A stretch of 5,546 bases of DNA from Candidatus Fermentibacterota bacterium (GTDB lineage: Bacteria; Fermentibacterota; Fermentibacteria; Fermentibacterales; JCC-6), in contig JAUWJE010000150.1 in the NCBI GenBank assembly GCA_030607835.1, forward strand, positions 1-5,546, given 5' to 3'. Every line of letters begins with the position of its first letter. The stretch's first letter is position 1. The translations under genes and the position numbers were made by a program. The notes below the pieces were generated by a model, which saw only the letters and a list, made by a program, of their open reading frames with translations, did no database searches and was not told the origin of the DNA. Shown piece after piece: positions 1-5,546 of this stretch.

Positions 1-53
1 CCGGATGAAAGCATCAGTGCCGCAGTAAGAATGGTGAACATACGTATTTTCAT
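1..53 (-). CDS. Partial gene, N-terminus of a probable exported protein
   Basis: Only the first 17 codons lie in the window; the gene continues past the left edge. Translation begins MKIRMFTILTAALMLSSG: two positive residues (Lys2, Arg4) followed by a hydrophobic run, which is the n- and h-region pattern of a Sec signal peptide. The start is fixed by a very strong ribosome binding site, GAAAGGAG at 66-59 on the minus strand, five bases before the ATG. It reads the same way as the C25 protease gene to its right but is separated from it by a terminator, so it probably has its own promoter in the interval 54-196. Nothing can be said about its mature function. Existence of the start is well supported; export is likely but rests on a short segment. 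Confidence 0.75.
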   Translation of the reverse strand, partial: MKIRMFTILTAALMLSS

Positions 54-58
54 ACTAT

Positions 59-66
59 CTCCTTTC
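59..66 (-). promoter_or_regulatory. Ribosome binding site of the left-edge partial gene
   Basis: On the minus strand the bases read GAAAGGAG, a near-perfect anti-16S match, followed by a five-base spacer (ATAGT) and ATG at 53-51. This is the main evidence that a real gene starts here, since only 53 bases of it are visible. It closely resembles the site before the C25 protease. Confidence 0.8.
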
Positions 67-86
67 AAAAGATGTACATATCTTTT
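67..86. repeat. Perfect 7-bp inverted repeat with 6-bp centre, next to an RBS
   Basis: AAAAGAT (67-73) and ATCTTTT (80-86) are exact inverted copies around GTACAT. The element abuts the upstream edge of the ribosome binding site of the left-edge gene. As DNA it could be an operator for a dimeric regulator; as RNA it would be a weak A/U-rich hairpin in the 5' leader. The repeat is seen directly; any function is inference, and AT-rich leaders can contain such palindromes by chance. Confidence 0.35.
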
Positions 87-145
87 ACCGAATATAGACG
101 GTTTAGCTGGTGATCTATTACCAGTACCATTATTTCTGTAGCTTA

Positions 146-162
146 AGTCAATCGGAGTCAAT
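146..162. repeat. Tandem AGTCAAT direct repeat, 10-bp period
   Basis: AGTCAAT occurs at 146-152 and again at 156-162, exactly one helical turn apart; on the minus strand this reads ATTGACT twice. It lies upstream of the left-edge minus-strand gene, where a promoter is expected. Each copy contains TTGACT, which resembles a -35 hexamer, but no convincing -10 hexamer lies at 16-18 bp from either copy. It might be a binding site for a regulator bound on one face of the helix; this is speculative. Confidence 0.25.
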
Positions 163-196
163 GGTGATGATACAACCAGTACACTTTTCGCGGTGT

Positions 197-229
197 GAAA
201 GAAAAGCGGGAGAGCCGGAACTCTCCCGC
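197..229 (-). terminator. Rho-independent terminator of the C25 protease gene
   Basis: GCGGGAGAG (206-214) and CTCTCCCGC (221-229) form a perfect 9-bp GC-rich stem with a six-base loop (215-220). Read on the minus strand, the hairpin is followed by TTTTCTTTC (205-197), the U-rich tail of an intrinsic terminator. It begins 24 bases after the stop codon of the C25 protease gene, so it ends that transcript and separates it from the left-edge gene. The plus-strand side lacks a T-run, so the terminator appears to work in one direction. Confidence 0.85.
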
Positions 230-253
230 AGAATTGATCAGATCGTTTCAGGA

Positions 254-2206
254 TTATCTGATAACCATAACCCTTGCTGTTGATACTTCATCACCCTGCA
301 CCAGGCGCAGGAAGTACATGCCTGGTGTCAGTTCCGAAGTATTCCAGCTGAAGGATTCCGAGCCGGAAATGTCACCCTCGTAAGGTGTAGCGACAAGTCT
401 TCCTGTAAGATCAAACACATTGAGTCGTGCAGGACCGCTGGCGTTGAGAGTAACCACAGCCGAAGATCTTACCGGATTGGCTACAAGGATGTTCGTATTT
501 ACGTTGACATCGCCACCGGACTGATCCTCGATTCCAGTCCCGCCCCAGACAGCCATCTGGACCGATGGGTCACCCATGAGGTTGTAAGCCTCGAAGTAGT
601 ACTTGGATAATCCACTACCACTGTAATAATCATAAACCGCGTGAAGTCCTCCGTTGCAGAATCCCTTTGCCCAGGTAACTCCGTCTGCAAGGAACCACTC
701 ATACTCGGCGCGTTCCTGTATGTCATCCTCATCCCAGTAGGAGGATGGTACCGAACCGAAGAACCAGAGGCCTCCTTTTCCAGGAGTTCTTGTCCAGGTC
801 TCGCACCAGGCTGTTCCGACTGCGAAATTACCGGTATTGCAGGAGTGAGAAAGCACACCAGGGAGCTTCGTGGCATTATTCAGCTGAGCGAAATGGGATG
901 AGTTGAAGGGCATATCGCCCCAACTCGTGTTGCTGCCATGTCCTGAGAATGTAAGCATCGAGATGCCGCCGTTGATTGAGACTATAGCATCAGATGCATC
1001 ACTGTCGTAGGTGACCGGGTAAATTTTGTCGTATGTGTAGTTCAGAGGATCGAGATAGTTCTCGATGCAGTAGTTGTGAGTGCCTTCTGAAACATTATAA
1101 CGATCGACGCTGGCAATCCAGCACGTATTCTGTACCCATGGAGTAGAACCGCTGACGTTCTGCTCGTAATCAATGACTCTGTCGGCCATTAGGATGGCCT
1201 CGGCCGTGGTAGTTACGGAGAACCTGCCGATAAAGGCATCGGGGAAGTAACCTCCATCATCGAGACATACGTAGTAAAGATCGGTTACTCCTCCATATGT
1301 GGGTGCATAGTTGCCGGGAAGGTAACCGGTGTCACCGACAAGCAGAACGTACTGAGGAGGGTCAGCCCAGTTCTCGATAGCGTTAAGAATGTATGCTTCA
1401 ATTTCCGCGTAGGATGTGCCGGCCACACTGAGATCAACCATGGTTACATCAAAACCGAGGCTTACCTTCCAGGCTACGAAATCGTCCATGCCTGTTGTCA
1501 CGAAATCCTCATGACCGATGATGAGGTAGGGAGCCGGAGGTGTGTCGCATCCGCCCTCAAATGTACCGTAATTGGAAACTATGTTTGAAAGCATGTTCTC
1601 GAACGGAGGAGCGTAGTATCGAGCAGCGCTGGCAAAGGTTGTTCCAAGATCGCCGCCTTCGTAAGAAAGTGTGATAGTAGCTTCGGAAAGCAGATCACAG
1701 GAATTTTCAGCAGGATTCCAGCGAAGAGGAAGAACCTCGACGAGAGCAAGATTACGTCCGCGCATCTGTCCCGCATAGACTACTCTTACCGATGTAACGG
1801 GGAAGGCTGTTCCTCTGGAATAAATACCTTCATCGAATTCCATTGTGAAGCTGTCGCGGGGATCGTTCTTCGATGCGGACATTATTCCAGGCTGAATTGG
1901 CCAATCAGGACCATCCATGCTGAGAACGGTTTCGTCCGAGATGGATATTTCGACTGTCGCGCCAATGGGAATCTCGAGCCAGGTTCTGTAAACAGGGACC
2001 CTTGGCATTGAGAAATCACTGATGCTTTCAGTGCCTTCCATCGCGATATGTGAATAGTTGTTACCCCTGATGCTCAGGGTTTTGAATTCGGGTTGAGAGG
2101 CTGTGAGTTCAAAGACAAGACCGTCTGTGGATGACTCCACAATTGTCAGACCGGTTGCCATCGCTGCCCCTGTGATGAGTAGCATAAGACAGAAAAGTAC
2201 TTTCAT
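254..2206 (-). CDS. Secreted gingipain-like C25 family cysteine protease with C-terminal T9SS/FlgD-like sorting domain
   Basis: This is a complete 650-residue secreted cysteine endopeptidase. Residues 1-17 form a Sec signal peptide (MKVLFCLMLL..., probable cleavage after AMA). Residues about 20-200 resemble the C25 propeptide (FSMPRVPVYRTWLEIPIG near 65-82; VLPLRWNP near 158-165). The catalytic domain runs from about 225 to 555, with LLVGDTG at 288-294, the catalytic His423 in SGHGS and the catalytic Cys456 in SHSCNTGNF, and ends with the family-typical NLMGDPSVQ (542-550). After a Gly/Asn-rich linker (about 555-575), residues 577-650 match a T9SS type A/FlgD-Ig-like C-terminal domain (NPVRSS, VFDLTGRLV, LTPGMYFLRL, ending in VMVIR), expected to direct crossing of the outer membrane and surface attachment or release. 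By family knowledge the propeptide keeps the enzyme inactive until secretion. Specificity (Arg, Lys or other) cannot be read from the sequence. The start at 2206 is chosen over an in-frame ATG at 2329 because it has GAAAGGAG six bases upstream and gives a clean signal peptide. Several mature-region cysteines besides Cys456 could form disulfides. Confidence 0.93.
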   Translation of the reverse strand: MKVLFCLMLLITGAAMATGLTIVESSTDGLVFELTASQPEFKTLSIRGNNYSHIAMEGTESISDFSMPRVPVYRTWLEIPIGATVEISISDETVLSMDGPDWPIQPGIMSASKNDPRDSFTMEFDEGIYSRGTAFPVTSVRVVYAGQMRGRNLALVEVLPLRWNPAENSCDLLSEATITLSYEGGDLGTTFASAARYYAPPFENMLSNIVSNYGTFEGGCDTPPAPYLIIGHEDFVTTGMDDFVAWKVSLGFDVTMVDLSVAGTSYAEIEAYILNAIENWADPPQYVLLVGDTGYLPGNYAPTYGGVTDLYYVCLDDGGYFPDAFIGRFSVTTTAEAILMADRVIDYEQNVSGSTPWVQNTCWIASVDRYNVSEGTHNYCIENYLDPLNYTYDKIYPVTYDSDASDAIVSINGGISMLTFSGHGSNTSWGDMPFNSSHFAQLNNATKLPGVLSHSCNTGNFAVGTAWCETWTRTPGKGGLWFFGSVPSSYWDEDDIQERAEYEWFLADGVTWAKGFCNGGLHAVYDYYSGSGLSKYYFEAYNLMGDPSVQMAVWGGTGIEDQSGGDVNVNTNILVANPVRSSAVVTLNASGPARLNVFDLTGRLVATPYEGDISGSESFSWNTSELTPGMYFLRLVQGDEVSTARVMVIR

Positions 2207-2327
2207 GCCTTTCTCCTTTCGCATGGAGTTGGTTAGAATTGTAAGTAAGTATGTATATTGAATTACAAGTATATCGATTGAACGTAAGAATACAGGTTTT
2301 AGTTCCCTATGTAAAGGGTATGGTTTC
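2207..2327. promoter_or_regulatory. Divergent intergenic region between the C25 protease and patatin genes
   Basis: These 121 AT-rich bases must hold the 5' leaders, and probably the promoters, of two divergently transcribed genes. No hexamer pair with good spacing stands out on either strand; TTGAAT (2259-2264) and TTGAAC (2278-2283) on the plus strand are -35-like but lack a matching -10. TTGTAA (2239-2244) and TTACAA (2263-2268) form a 6-bp inverted repeat with an 18-bp centre, too short to call an operator. Shared control of the two genes is possible from geometry alone. Confidence 0.5.
2213..2220 (-). promoter_or_regulatory. Ribosome binding site that fixes the C25 protease start
   Basis: The minus strand reads GAAAGGAG six bases before ATG at 2206-2204. 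This decides the start: the upstream in-frame ATG would add 41 residues with no export signal at the front and would bury the true signal peptide. Confidence 0.85.
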
Positions 2328-4439
2328 ATGATTATCCAGCAATTGATGCTTCTTCTTCTAAGTGTAATTCGGTTTGATCCATCCGACGGTGTCTCTCTTG
2401 TTCTATCAGGTGGTGGTGCCCGCGGCTTCGCTCACGTAGGTGTTCTTATGGCTCTGGAAGAGGAAGAAGTCCTGGTTCGAACAGTCACCGGCGCCAGTAT
2501 GGGATCTCTTATCGGAGGGCTCTACTCCAGTGGATATTCTCCATCTTACATAGATTCCCTGGTCCGAAATACCGACTGGGCCTGGTTGTTCTCCTCGGAA
2601 CCGGACAGCAGGCTCACAATGCTGCCGCTGCGTTTATCTCGATCGCATGATATTCTAACGCTTCGCTTGAAAGGATTTTCACCTGTCCTGCCACGCAGCG
2701 CGATTTCCACTCAACGGGTTGCTTCCCTTCTCTCATCCCTTACCGGTCCTGTCCAGGTTGATTGCGGAATGCACTTCGATTCTCTACCAATACCACTAAG
2801 GCTTGTAGCCTTTGATCTGGTCAGCCATGAACGGATTATTCATTCAACCGGAAACCTGGCGATATGCCAGCTCAGTTCAATGGCTGTTCCTGCTGTGTTT
2901 CCGGCAGTGAGAATGGATGAAATGCTCCTTGTTGATGGAGGAGTTGGTGATAACATTCCCGTGGATGTTGCAAAAGAGACGTGGAAATATCCTGTGCTTG
3001 CGGTGGATATTTCTTCAGGAAACCCTGAAATCCCCGAAAACCCGACAATGATTCAGGTTGGAAGCCTAACTTACAATGCTCTATCACAGAGGGTGAATAA
3101 TCTATACAGAGTGGAGCCGGATTTCTATTTCAGACCGGATCTCCACGAGGCAAAAAGCTATAGTTTCACAAGTGAAGCGGCTGACAGTCTGATAGACATG
3201 GGTTACAACCAGACGCTCGAATACCTGCGCGAGCATCCCGAAATACCCAGAAGACATCCACATCATGTTCTCCGGGTTGATACCAGGCCGAACTACATGA
3301 TAGGCAATGTACAGTTCACCGGTCTTGAGGAAGTATCAGACAGCGTTGTTCATGATTGGTTCATACTGTCCGGAGGTGATGAAGCATCCACTGACAAACT
3401 CAGGGAAGCCGCGGAGAAACTCTACGCGTCCGGGCTTTTCGACAGAGTTGATTACAGACTGGAACCCGCGACTGACTCAGGATTTATTGACATAATCTAT
3501 ACATTTGTAGAGAGAGAGCCTTCGTCTGTTGGTATAGGTCTGACATACTGTGACGAATTCGGATTTGATGCCAGGCTTACTTACAGACATCTTGATTTCC
3601 TGAAAGCGGGGAATCACTTCATTTTTAACATTGGAGGAGGGGACAGGTATCTCTTTGGTGAGATCCGTCTGCTTGACCTTTCCTCAGGAAACCGGAACTG
3701 GATTACCGATTACTCGGTTACTGCCCGGCAGATGAAAGCTCAATTCTATGAAAGGGATAGAAGTGTTTTCGACAGAGTGTCAACAATGGTTGAAGCAAGT
3801 GCCGCAAAAGGCTTCTCGGCTGGATGGTCCGGGCTGACCGAATTTGGAATTTCCGGAATTCTGCACCGGTATGGCTCCGGTGATCTTGAGGGATTTCCGT
3901 CTGTGTTCATAAGTCATACCAACGAAACAATGTCCGATCCGGTGAATCCGAGGTCCGGTATCAGACTGAGGACAAGATTGTACTGGGCACCTCTTGGAAC
4001 TAATAAGCACGGATGTCTTGACTATGACTTCGAATCAGCCTTTCCATTTCTCAGGAAGGGTACGATGCAGTTCACCTTCTGGGGACAACTGCTGGGTGGA
4101 GCAACCTGGAACTGGCAGGATAATAGACTTACCGCTTCGAGATCCATTCCAGGCATGCCGTGGAATTCCCTTCCGGCCAGACAGAGACTGGCTGGATTTG
4201 CCAGCTTCCAAAGGGATCTGAACGGTCCTTTCTTCCTGTCAATTGAGACTGGAGCAGCATGGGACTGGGATTCACCACTTTCGATCGAAGACGGGGAATC
4301 AACATGGGGAGCGGGACTTTCAGCCGGAATGAGAACACCAATGGGACCCGCAGTCATCAGCTGGGGATGGTCATCGGAATGGCATAACAGATGGACTGTC
4401 TCAATTGGATCACCCCTGACTTATGGACCGGGAAGGTAG
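2328..4439 (+). CDS. Patatin-like phospholipase with POTRA and Omp85-type beta-barrel (type Vd autotransporter, PlpD-like)
   Basis: This 703-residue protein has three parts. Residues 21-230 are a patatin lipid acyl hydrolase: oxyanion-hole GGGARG (28-33), nucleophile elbow GASMG with Ser57, and DGG with Asp203 completing the Ser-Asp dyad, so the enzyme looks catalytically intact. Residues about 315-397 form one POTRA-like domain (YMIGNVQFTGL, then LYASGLFDRVDYRL). Residues about 400-700 are alternating amphipathic strands of an outer-membrane barrel, with the Omp85-type DPVNPRSGIRLR (537-548) and GPAVISWGW near the end. Lipase, POTRA and barrel in one chain is the type V secretion d architecture, in which the barrel presents the lipase at the surface; by family knowledge the substrate is phospholipid acyl ester. 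The chosen ATG has AAAGGG (2313-2318) nine bases upstream, and an in-frame stop at 2259-2261 limits extension. The N-terminus (MIIQQLMLLLLSVI) is a short hydrophobic run with no positive charge and no clear cleavage site, weak for a Sec signal. The stop overlaps the RBS of the next gene. Confidence 0.92.
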   Translation: MIIQQLMLLLLSVIRFDPSDGVSLVLSGGGARGFAHVGVLMALEEEEVLVRTVTGASMGSLIGGLYSSGYSPSYIDSLVRNTDWAWLFSSEPDSRLTMLPLRLSRSHDILTLRLKGFSPVLPRSAISTQRVASLLSSLTGPVQVDCGMHFDSLPIPLRLVAFDLVSHERIIHSTGNLAICQLSSMAVPAVFPAVRMDEMLLVDGGVGDNIPVDVAKETWKYPVLAVDISSGNPEIPENPTMIQVGSLTYNALSQRVNNLYRVEPDFYFRPDLHEAKSYSFTSEAADSLIDMGYNQTLEYLREHPEIPRRHPHHVLRVDTRPNYMIGNVQFTGLEEVSDSVVHDWFILSGGDEASTDKLREAAEKLYASGLFDRVDYRLEPATDSGFIDIIYTFVEREPSSVGIGLTYCDEFGFDARLTYRHLDFLKAGNHFIFNIGGGDRYLFGEIRLLDLSSGNRNWITDYSVTARQMKAQFYERDRSVFDRVSTMVEASAAKGFSAGWSGLTEFGISGILHRYGSGDLEGFPSVFISHTNETMSDPVNPRSGIRLRTRLYWAPLGTNKHGCLDYDFESAFPFLRKGTMQFTFWGQLLGGATWNWQDNRLTASRSIPGMPWNSLPARQRLAGFASFQRDLNGPFFLSIETGAAWDWDSPLSIEDGESTWGAGLSAGMRTPMGPAVISWGWSSEWHNRWTVSIGSPLTYGPGR
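4431..4436 (+). promoter_or_regulatory. Ribosome binding site of the cupin gene, overlapping the patatin end
   Basis: GGAAGG sits in the last codons of the patatin gene, whose stop TAG is at 4437-4439, with a seven-base spacer to ATG at 4444. This supports the 4444 start rather than the in-frame ATG at 4423 and implies translational coupling between the two genes. Confidence 0.75.
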
Positions 4440-4443
4440 TACA

Positions 4444-4800
4444 ATGGCAAACGTCATCCCCGCAAAATCAGTAAGAACAAAACGTGAGACGGATGCTGGT
4501 TACAAAAACACGACCACGAGGATACTTGCAGGCCCCGCACAGGGCTGTAACAGTGTCACTGTGAGGGTACTTACAATCCGCCCTGAAGGAAGGGTTCCCC
4601 GACGGGAATACGACTGTCAGAGGATACTGACTCTTCTGCAGGGGGAGTTGATGTTCATGGACGGTGATGGATCGATGCACATGCTTGGGGAGGGTGACAC
4701 CGTCATCGTTCATCCTTATGAAAGACATCACTTCCAGAACGATTCCTCTTCCAATGCCAGAATCATGATCATAGAAACCCGGGATCGGGGTCGGACTTAA
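4444..4800 (+). CDS. Small single-domain cupin protein with non-canonical metal-site residues
   Basis: This 118-residue protein is a single conserved-barrel cupin. Motif 1 is visible as RPEGRVPRREYDCQRILTLL followed by QGEL (46-69), and motif 2 as GEGDTVIVHPYERHHFQN (82-99), joined by a tight turn (FMDGDGSMHML, 71-81). Against the canonical G(X)5HXH(X)3-4E(X)6G pattern, the HXH positions appear to be Arg54 and Tyr56 and the Glu position Gln59 or Arg60, whereas motif 2 keeps His95 and Asn99. It may therefore be a ligand-binding or structural cupin rather than a metal-dependent enzyme; this rests on a hand alignment. No signal peptide is present, so it is probably cytoplasmic. It begins four bases after the patatin stop and is almost surely co-transcribed with it. 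Its function is unknown; candidate roles include sugar or small-molecule binding and regulation. No clear terminator follows in 4801-4868. Confidence 0.85.
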   Translation: MANVIPAKSVRTKRETDAGYKNTTTRILAGPAQGCNSVTVRVLTIRPEGRVPRREYDCQRILTLLQGELMFMDGDGSMHMLGEGDTVIVHPYERHHFQNDSSSNARIMIIETRDRGRT

Positions 4801-4868
4801 CTTCAGCAATTAGTGCCACCCACTTATAAAACGGACATCGATATCAGCCGGCAAATTTATTGAAATAC

Positions 4869-4897
4869 TTGACATTTTTGCGATCATCTAGTATTAA
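4869..4897 (+). promoter_or_regulatory. Sigma-70-type promoter for the lipoprotein gene
   Basis: A perfect -35 hexamer TTGACA (4869-4874) is followed by a 17-bp spacer and TATTAA (4892-4897), which matches the TATAAT consensus at four of six positions. Transcription would start near 4904, giving a leader of about 27 bases before the ATG at 4931. The position and spacing suit the beta-propeller lipoprotein gene and suggest it is transcribed independently of the patatin-cupin pair. Confidence 0.6.
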
Positions 4898-4915
4898 CTT
4901 GATAGTGTAATTAAG

Positions 4916-4921
4916 AAAGGA
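4916..4921 (+). promoter_or_regulatory. Ribosome binding site of the lipoprotein gene
   Basis: AAAGGA lies nine bases before ATG at 4931. A competing ATG at 4921 falls inside this site and its frame stops after 27 codons, so 4931 is the start. Confidence 0.7.
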
Positions 4922-4930
4922 TGACCTCAA

Positions 4931-5546
4931 ATGTTCAGGAAGATCATAGCAATCCTATTATCTGTATTTGCGTTTATCAGCTGCGGAAAGAGCATGACGG
5001 ATGAGACAGCTGGCACGGTAGCTGTTGATTCAGAACCATCTGTCCTATTGATACCTGTTGATTCCATCGGAGCTGAACACGGTGATTCCAACTATGTGAT
5101 GGGTGGAGTTGAAGGTGTAGCATTCGGGCCCGATGGCAACATCACAGTTCTTGATTGTGGCAGGTCATGTACACGGATCTATTCACCGAGTGGTGAGTTC
5201 ATCAGGCGCATAGGCAACAGAGGAAACGGTCCCGGTGAACTGCAAAGTGTGACTTTCCTGGCTATCTCTCAGGATGGACATGTGTACATATCGGGAACAG
5301 GCAGCTCCATGTACGGCGTTCATGCATTCGACTATTTCACCGGCGAATGGCTCGAATCCGACCATACATTCGTTCCTCCCAGTTGTCTTGAGGGAGCAGG
5401 GGGAAATTCCTATGTGCGGAAGACCATCGGATTCGAGATGCAGGGTGGAGAACCCTACCTGCTGATCTCAATAGCCAGACATGCAGTTGGCCTGGAAGAA
5501 CCCCTTCAGATTTATTACAAGGAATCAATTCGCTTCGATCCTTCCG
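4931..5546 (+). CDS. Partial 6-bladed beta-propeller (NHL-like) lipoprotein
   Basis: The reading frame is open from the ATG at 4931 to the right edge, giving 205 codons of an incomplete gene. The N-terminus MFRKIIAILLSVFAFISCGK has positive residues at 3-4, a hydrophobic run and a lipobox-like FISC, so Cys18 is the likely lipidated residue after signal peptidase II cleavage. The body resembles the 6-bladed beta-propeller/NHL group: GVEGVAFGPDGNITVLD (59-75), RIYSPSGEFIRRIG (82-95), GNGPGEL (98-104, a hallmark turn of this group) and LAISQDGHVYISG (110-122), which are successive blade strands with their turn motifs. About two to three blades are visible, and family members are commonly about 350-400 residues, so roughly half is probably missing. 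Such proteins are thought to be binding or scaffold proteins at the envelope; the ligand is unknown. Whether the lipoprotein sits in the inner or outer membrane cannot be decided. It has its own promoter. Confidence 0.82.
   Translation, partial: MFRKIIAILLSVFAFISCGKSMTDETAGTVAVDSEPSVLLIPVDSIGAEHGDSNYVMGGVEGVAFGPDGNITVLDCGRSCTRIYSPSGEFIRRIGNRGNGPGELQSVTFLAISQDGHVYISGTGSSMYGVHAFDYFTGEWLESDHTFVPPSCLEGAGGNSYVRKTIGFEMQGGEPYLLISIARHAVGLEEPLQIYYKESIRFDPS

Noticed and set aside
499..901. Open frames on both strands within the C25 catalytic region (499-876 minus, 641-901 plus).
   Set aside because: They lie wholly inside a well-supported gene in other frames, show no recognisable domain and lack convincing ribosome binding sites.
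2237..2268. TTGTAA/TTACAA inverted repeat as an operator in the divergent region.
   Set aside because: The arms are only six bases with an 18-base centre in AT-rich DNA, so chance occurrence is likely.
2207..2329. A 41-residue N-terminal extension of the C25 protease from the ATG at 2329.
   Set aside because: It would place the signal peptide inside the protein and cover the whole divergent intergenic region, whereas the ATG at 2206 has a near-perfect RBS and a clean signal peptide.
4022..4357. Minus-strand open frame antisense to the patatin barrel (111 residues).
   Set aside because: It is Ser/Pro-rich with no domain pattern and is antisense to conserved barrel coding sequence.
4423..4443. 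Cupin start at the ATG at 4423, overlapping the patatin gene.
   Set aside because: The ATG at 4444 has GGAAGG seven bases upstream; the earlier one has no comparable site and adds seven non-cupin residues.
4468..4809. Minus-strand open frame of 113 residues antisense to the cupin.
   Set aside because: The plus-strand frame has clear cupin motifs and a good RBS; the antisense frame has no recognisable motif.
4801..4868. Terminator after the cupin gene.
   Set aside because: No GC-rich stem followed by a T-run was found; a factor-dependent terminator or readthrough cannot be excluded.
5183..5528. Small open frames in the last 350 bases (5183-5365 minus, 5274-5465 plus, 5337-5528 minus).
   Set aside because: All overlap the beta-propeller lipoprotein frame, which is open from 4931 to the window edge with repeated blade motifs.

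Overview
The window (about half G+C) looks like chromosomal DNA from a Gram-negative, outer-membrane-bearing bacterium, most likely a member or candidate relative of the FCB superphylum (Bacteroidetes/Fibrobacteres/Cloacimonetes/Fermentibacteria-like lineages). This rests on three things. There is a gingipain-type C25 cysteine protease with a C-terminal type IX secretion (T9SS)/FlgD-Ig-like sorting domain. There is a patatin fused to a POTRA and Omp85 barrel. There is a 6-bladed beta-propeller lipoprotein. Shine-Dalgarno sites are strong and canonical (GAAAGGAG-type). Assignment below superphylum cannot be made from this sequence alone. No RNA genes, CRISPR array, insertion sequence or prophage signature was seen.

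Layout, left to right. (1) At 1-53 on the minus strand is the very start of a gene running off the left edge; it shows a strong RBS and a signal-peptide-like N-terminus. (2) A rho-independent terminator (about 197-229, minus) closes the next gene. (3) At 254-2206 (minus) is a complete 650-residue secreted C25-family protease with signal peptide, propeptide, catalytic His423/Cys456 and a C-terminal sorting domain. (4) A 121-bp AT-rich divergent intergenic region follows. (5) At 2328-4439 (plus) is a 703-residue patatin-like phospholipase-POTRA-barrel protein (type Vd autotransporter/PlpD architecture). (6) Four bases later, at 4444-4800 (plus), is a 118-residue single-domain cupin whose usual first-motif metal ligands appear to be replaced. 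(7) A consensus-like promoter (TTGACA, 17-bp spacer, TATTAA; 4869-4897) precedes (8) a beta-propeller lipoprotein gene starting at 4931 and running off the right edge.

How they fit together: four of the five products are predicted to be exported (C25 protease, patatin autotransporter, lipoprotein, and probably the partial left-edge protein), so this is a cell-envelope/secretome neighbourhood. The patatin and cupin genes almost certainly form a translationally coupled pair: the cupin RBS overlaps the patatin stop codon. The C25 protease is divergent from that pair and may share regulation with it, but no operator was convincingly identified. No clear new multi-gene system is visible. The most unusual items are the coupling of a cytoplasmic cupin lacking canonical metal ligands to a surface phospholipase, the weak signal sequence of the patatin protein, and its apparently altered L6 motif.
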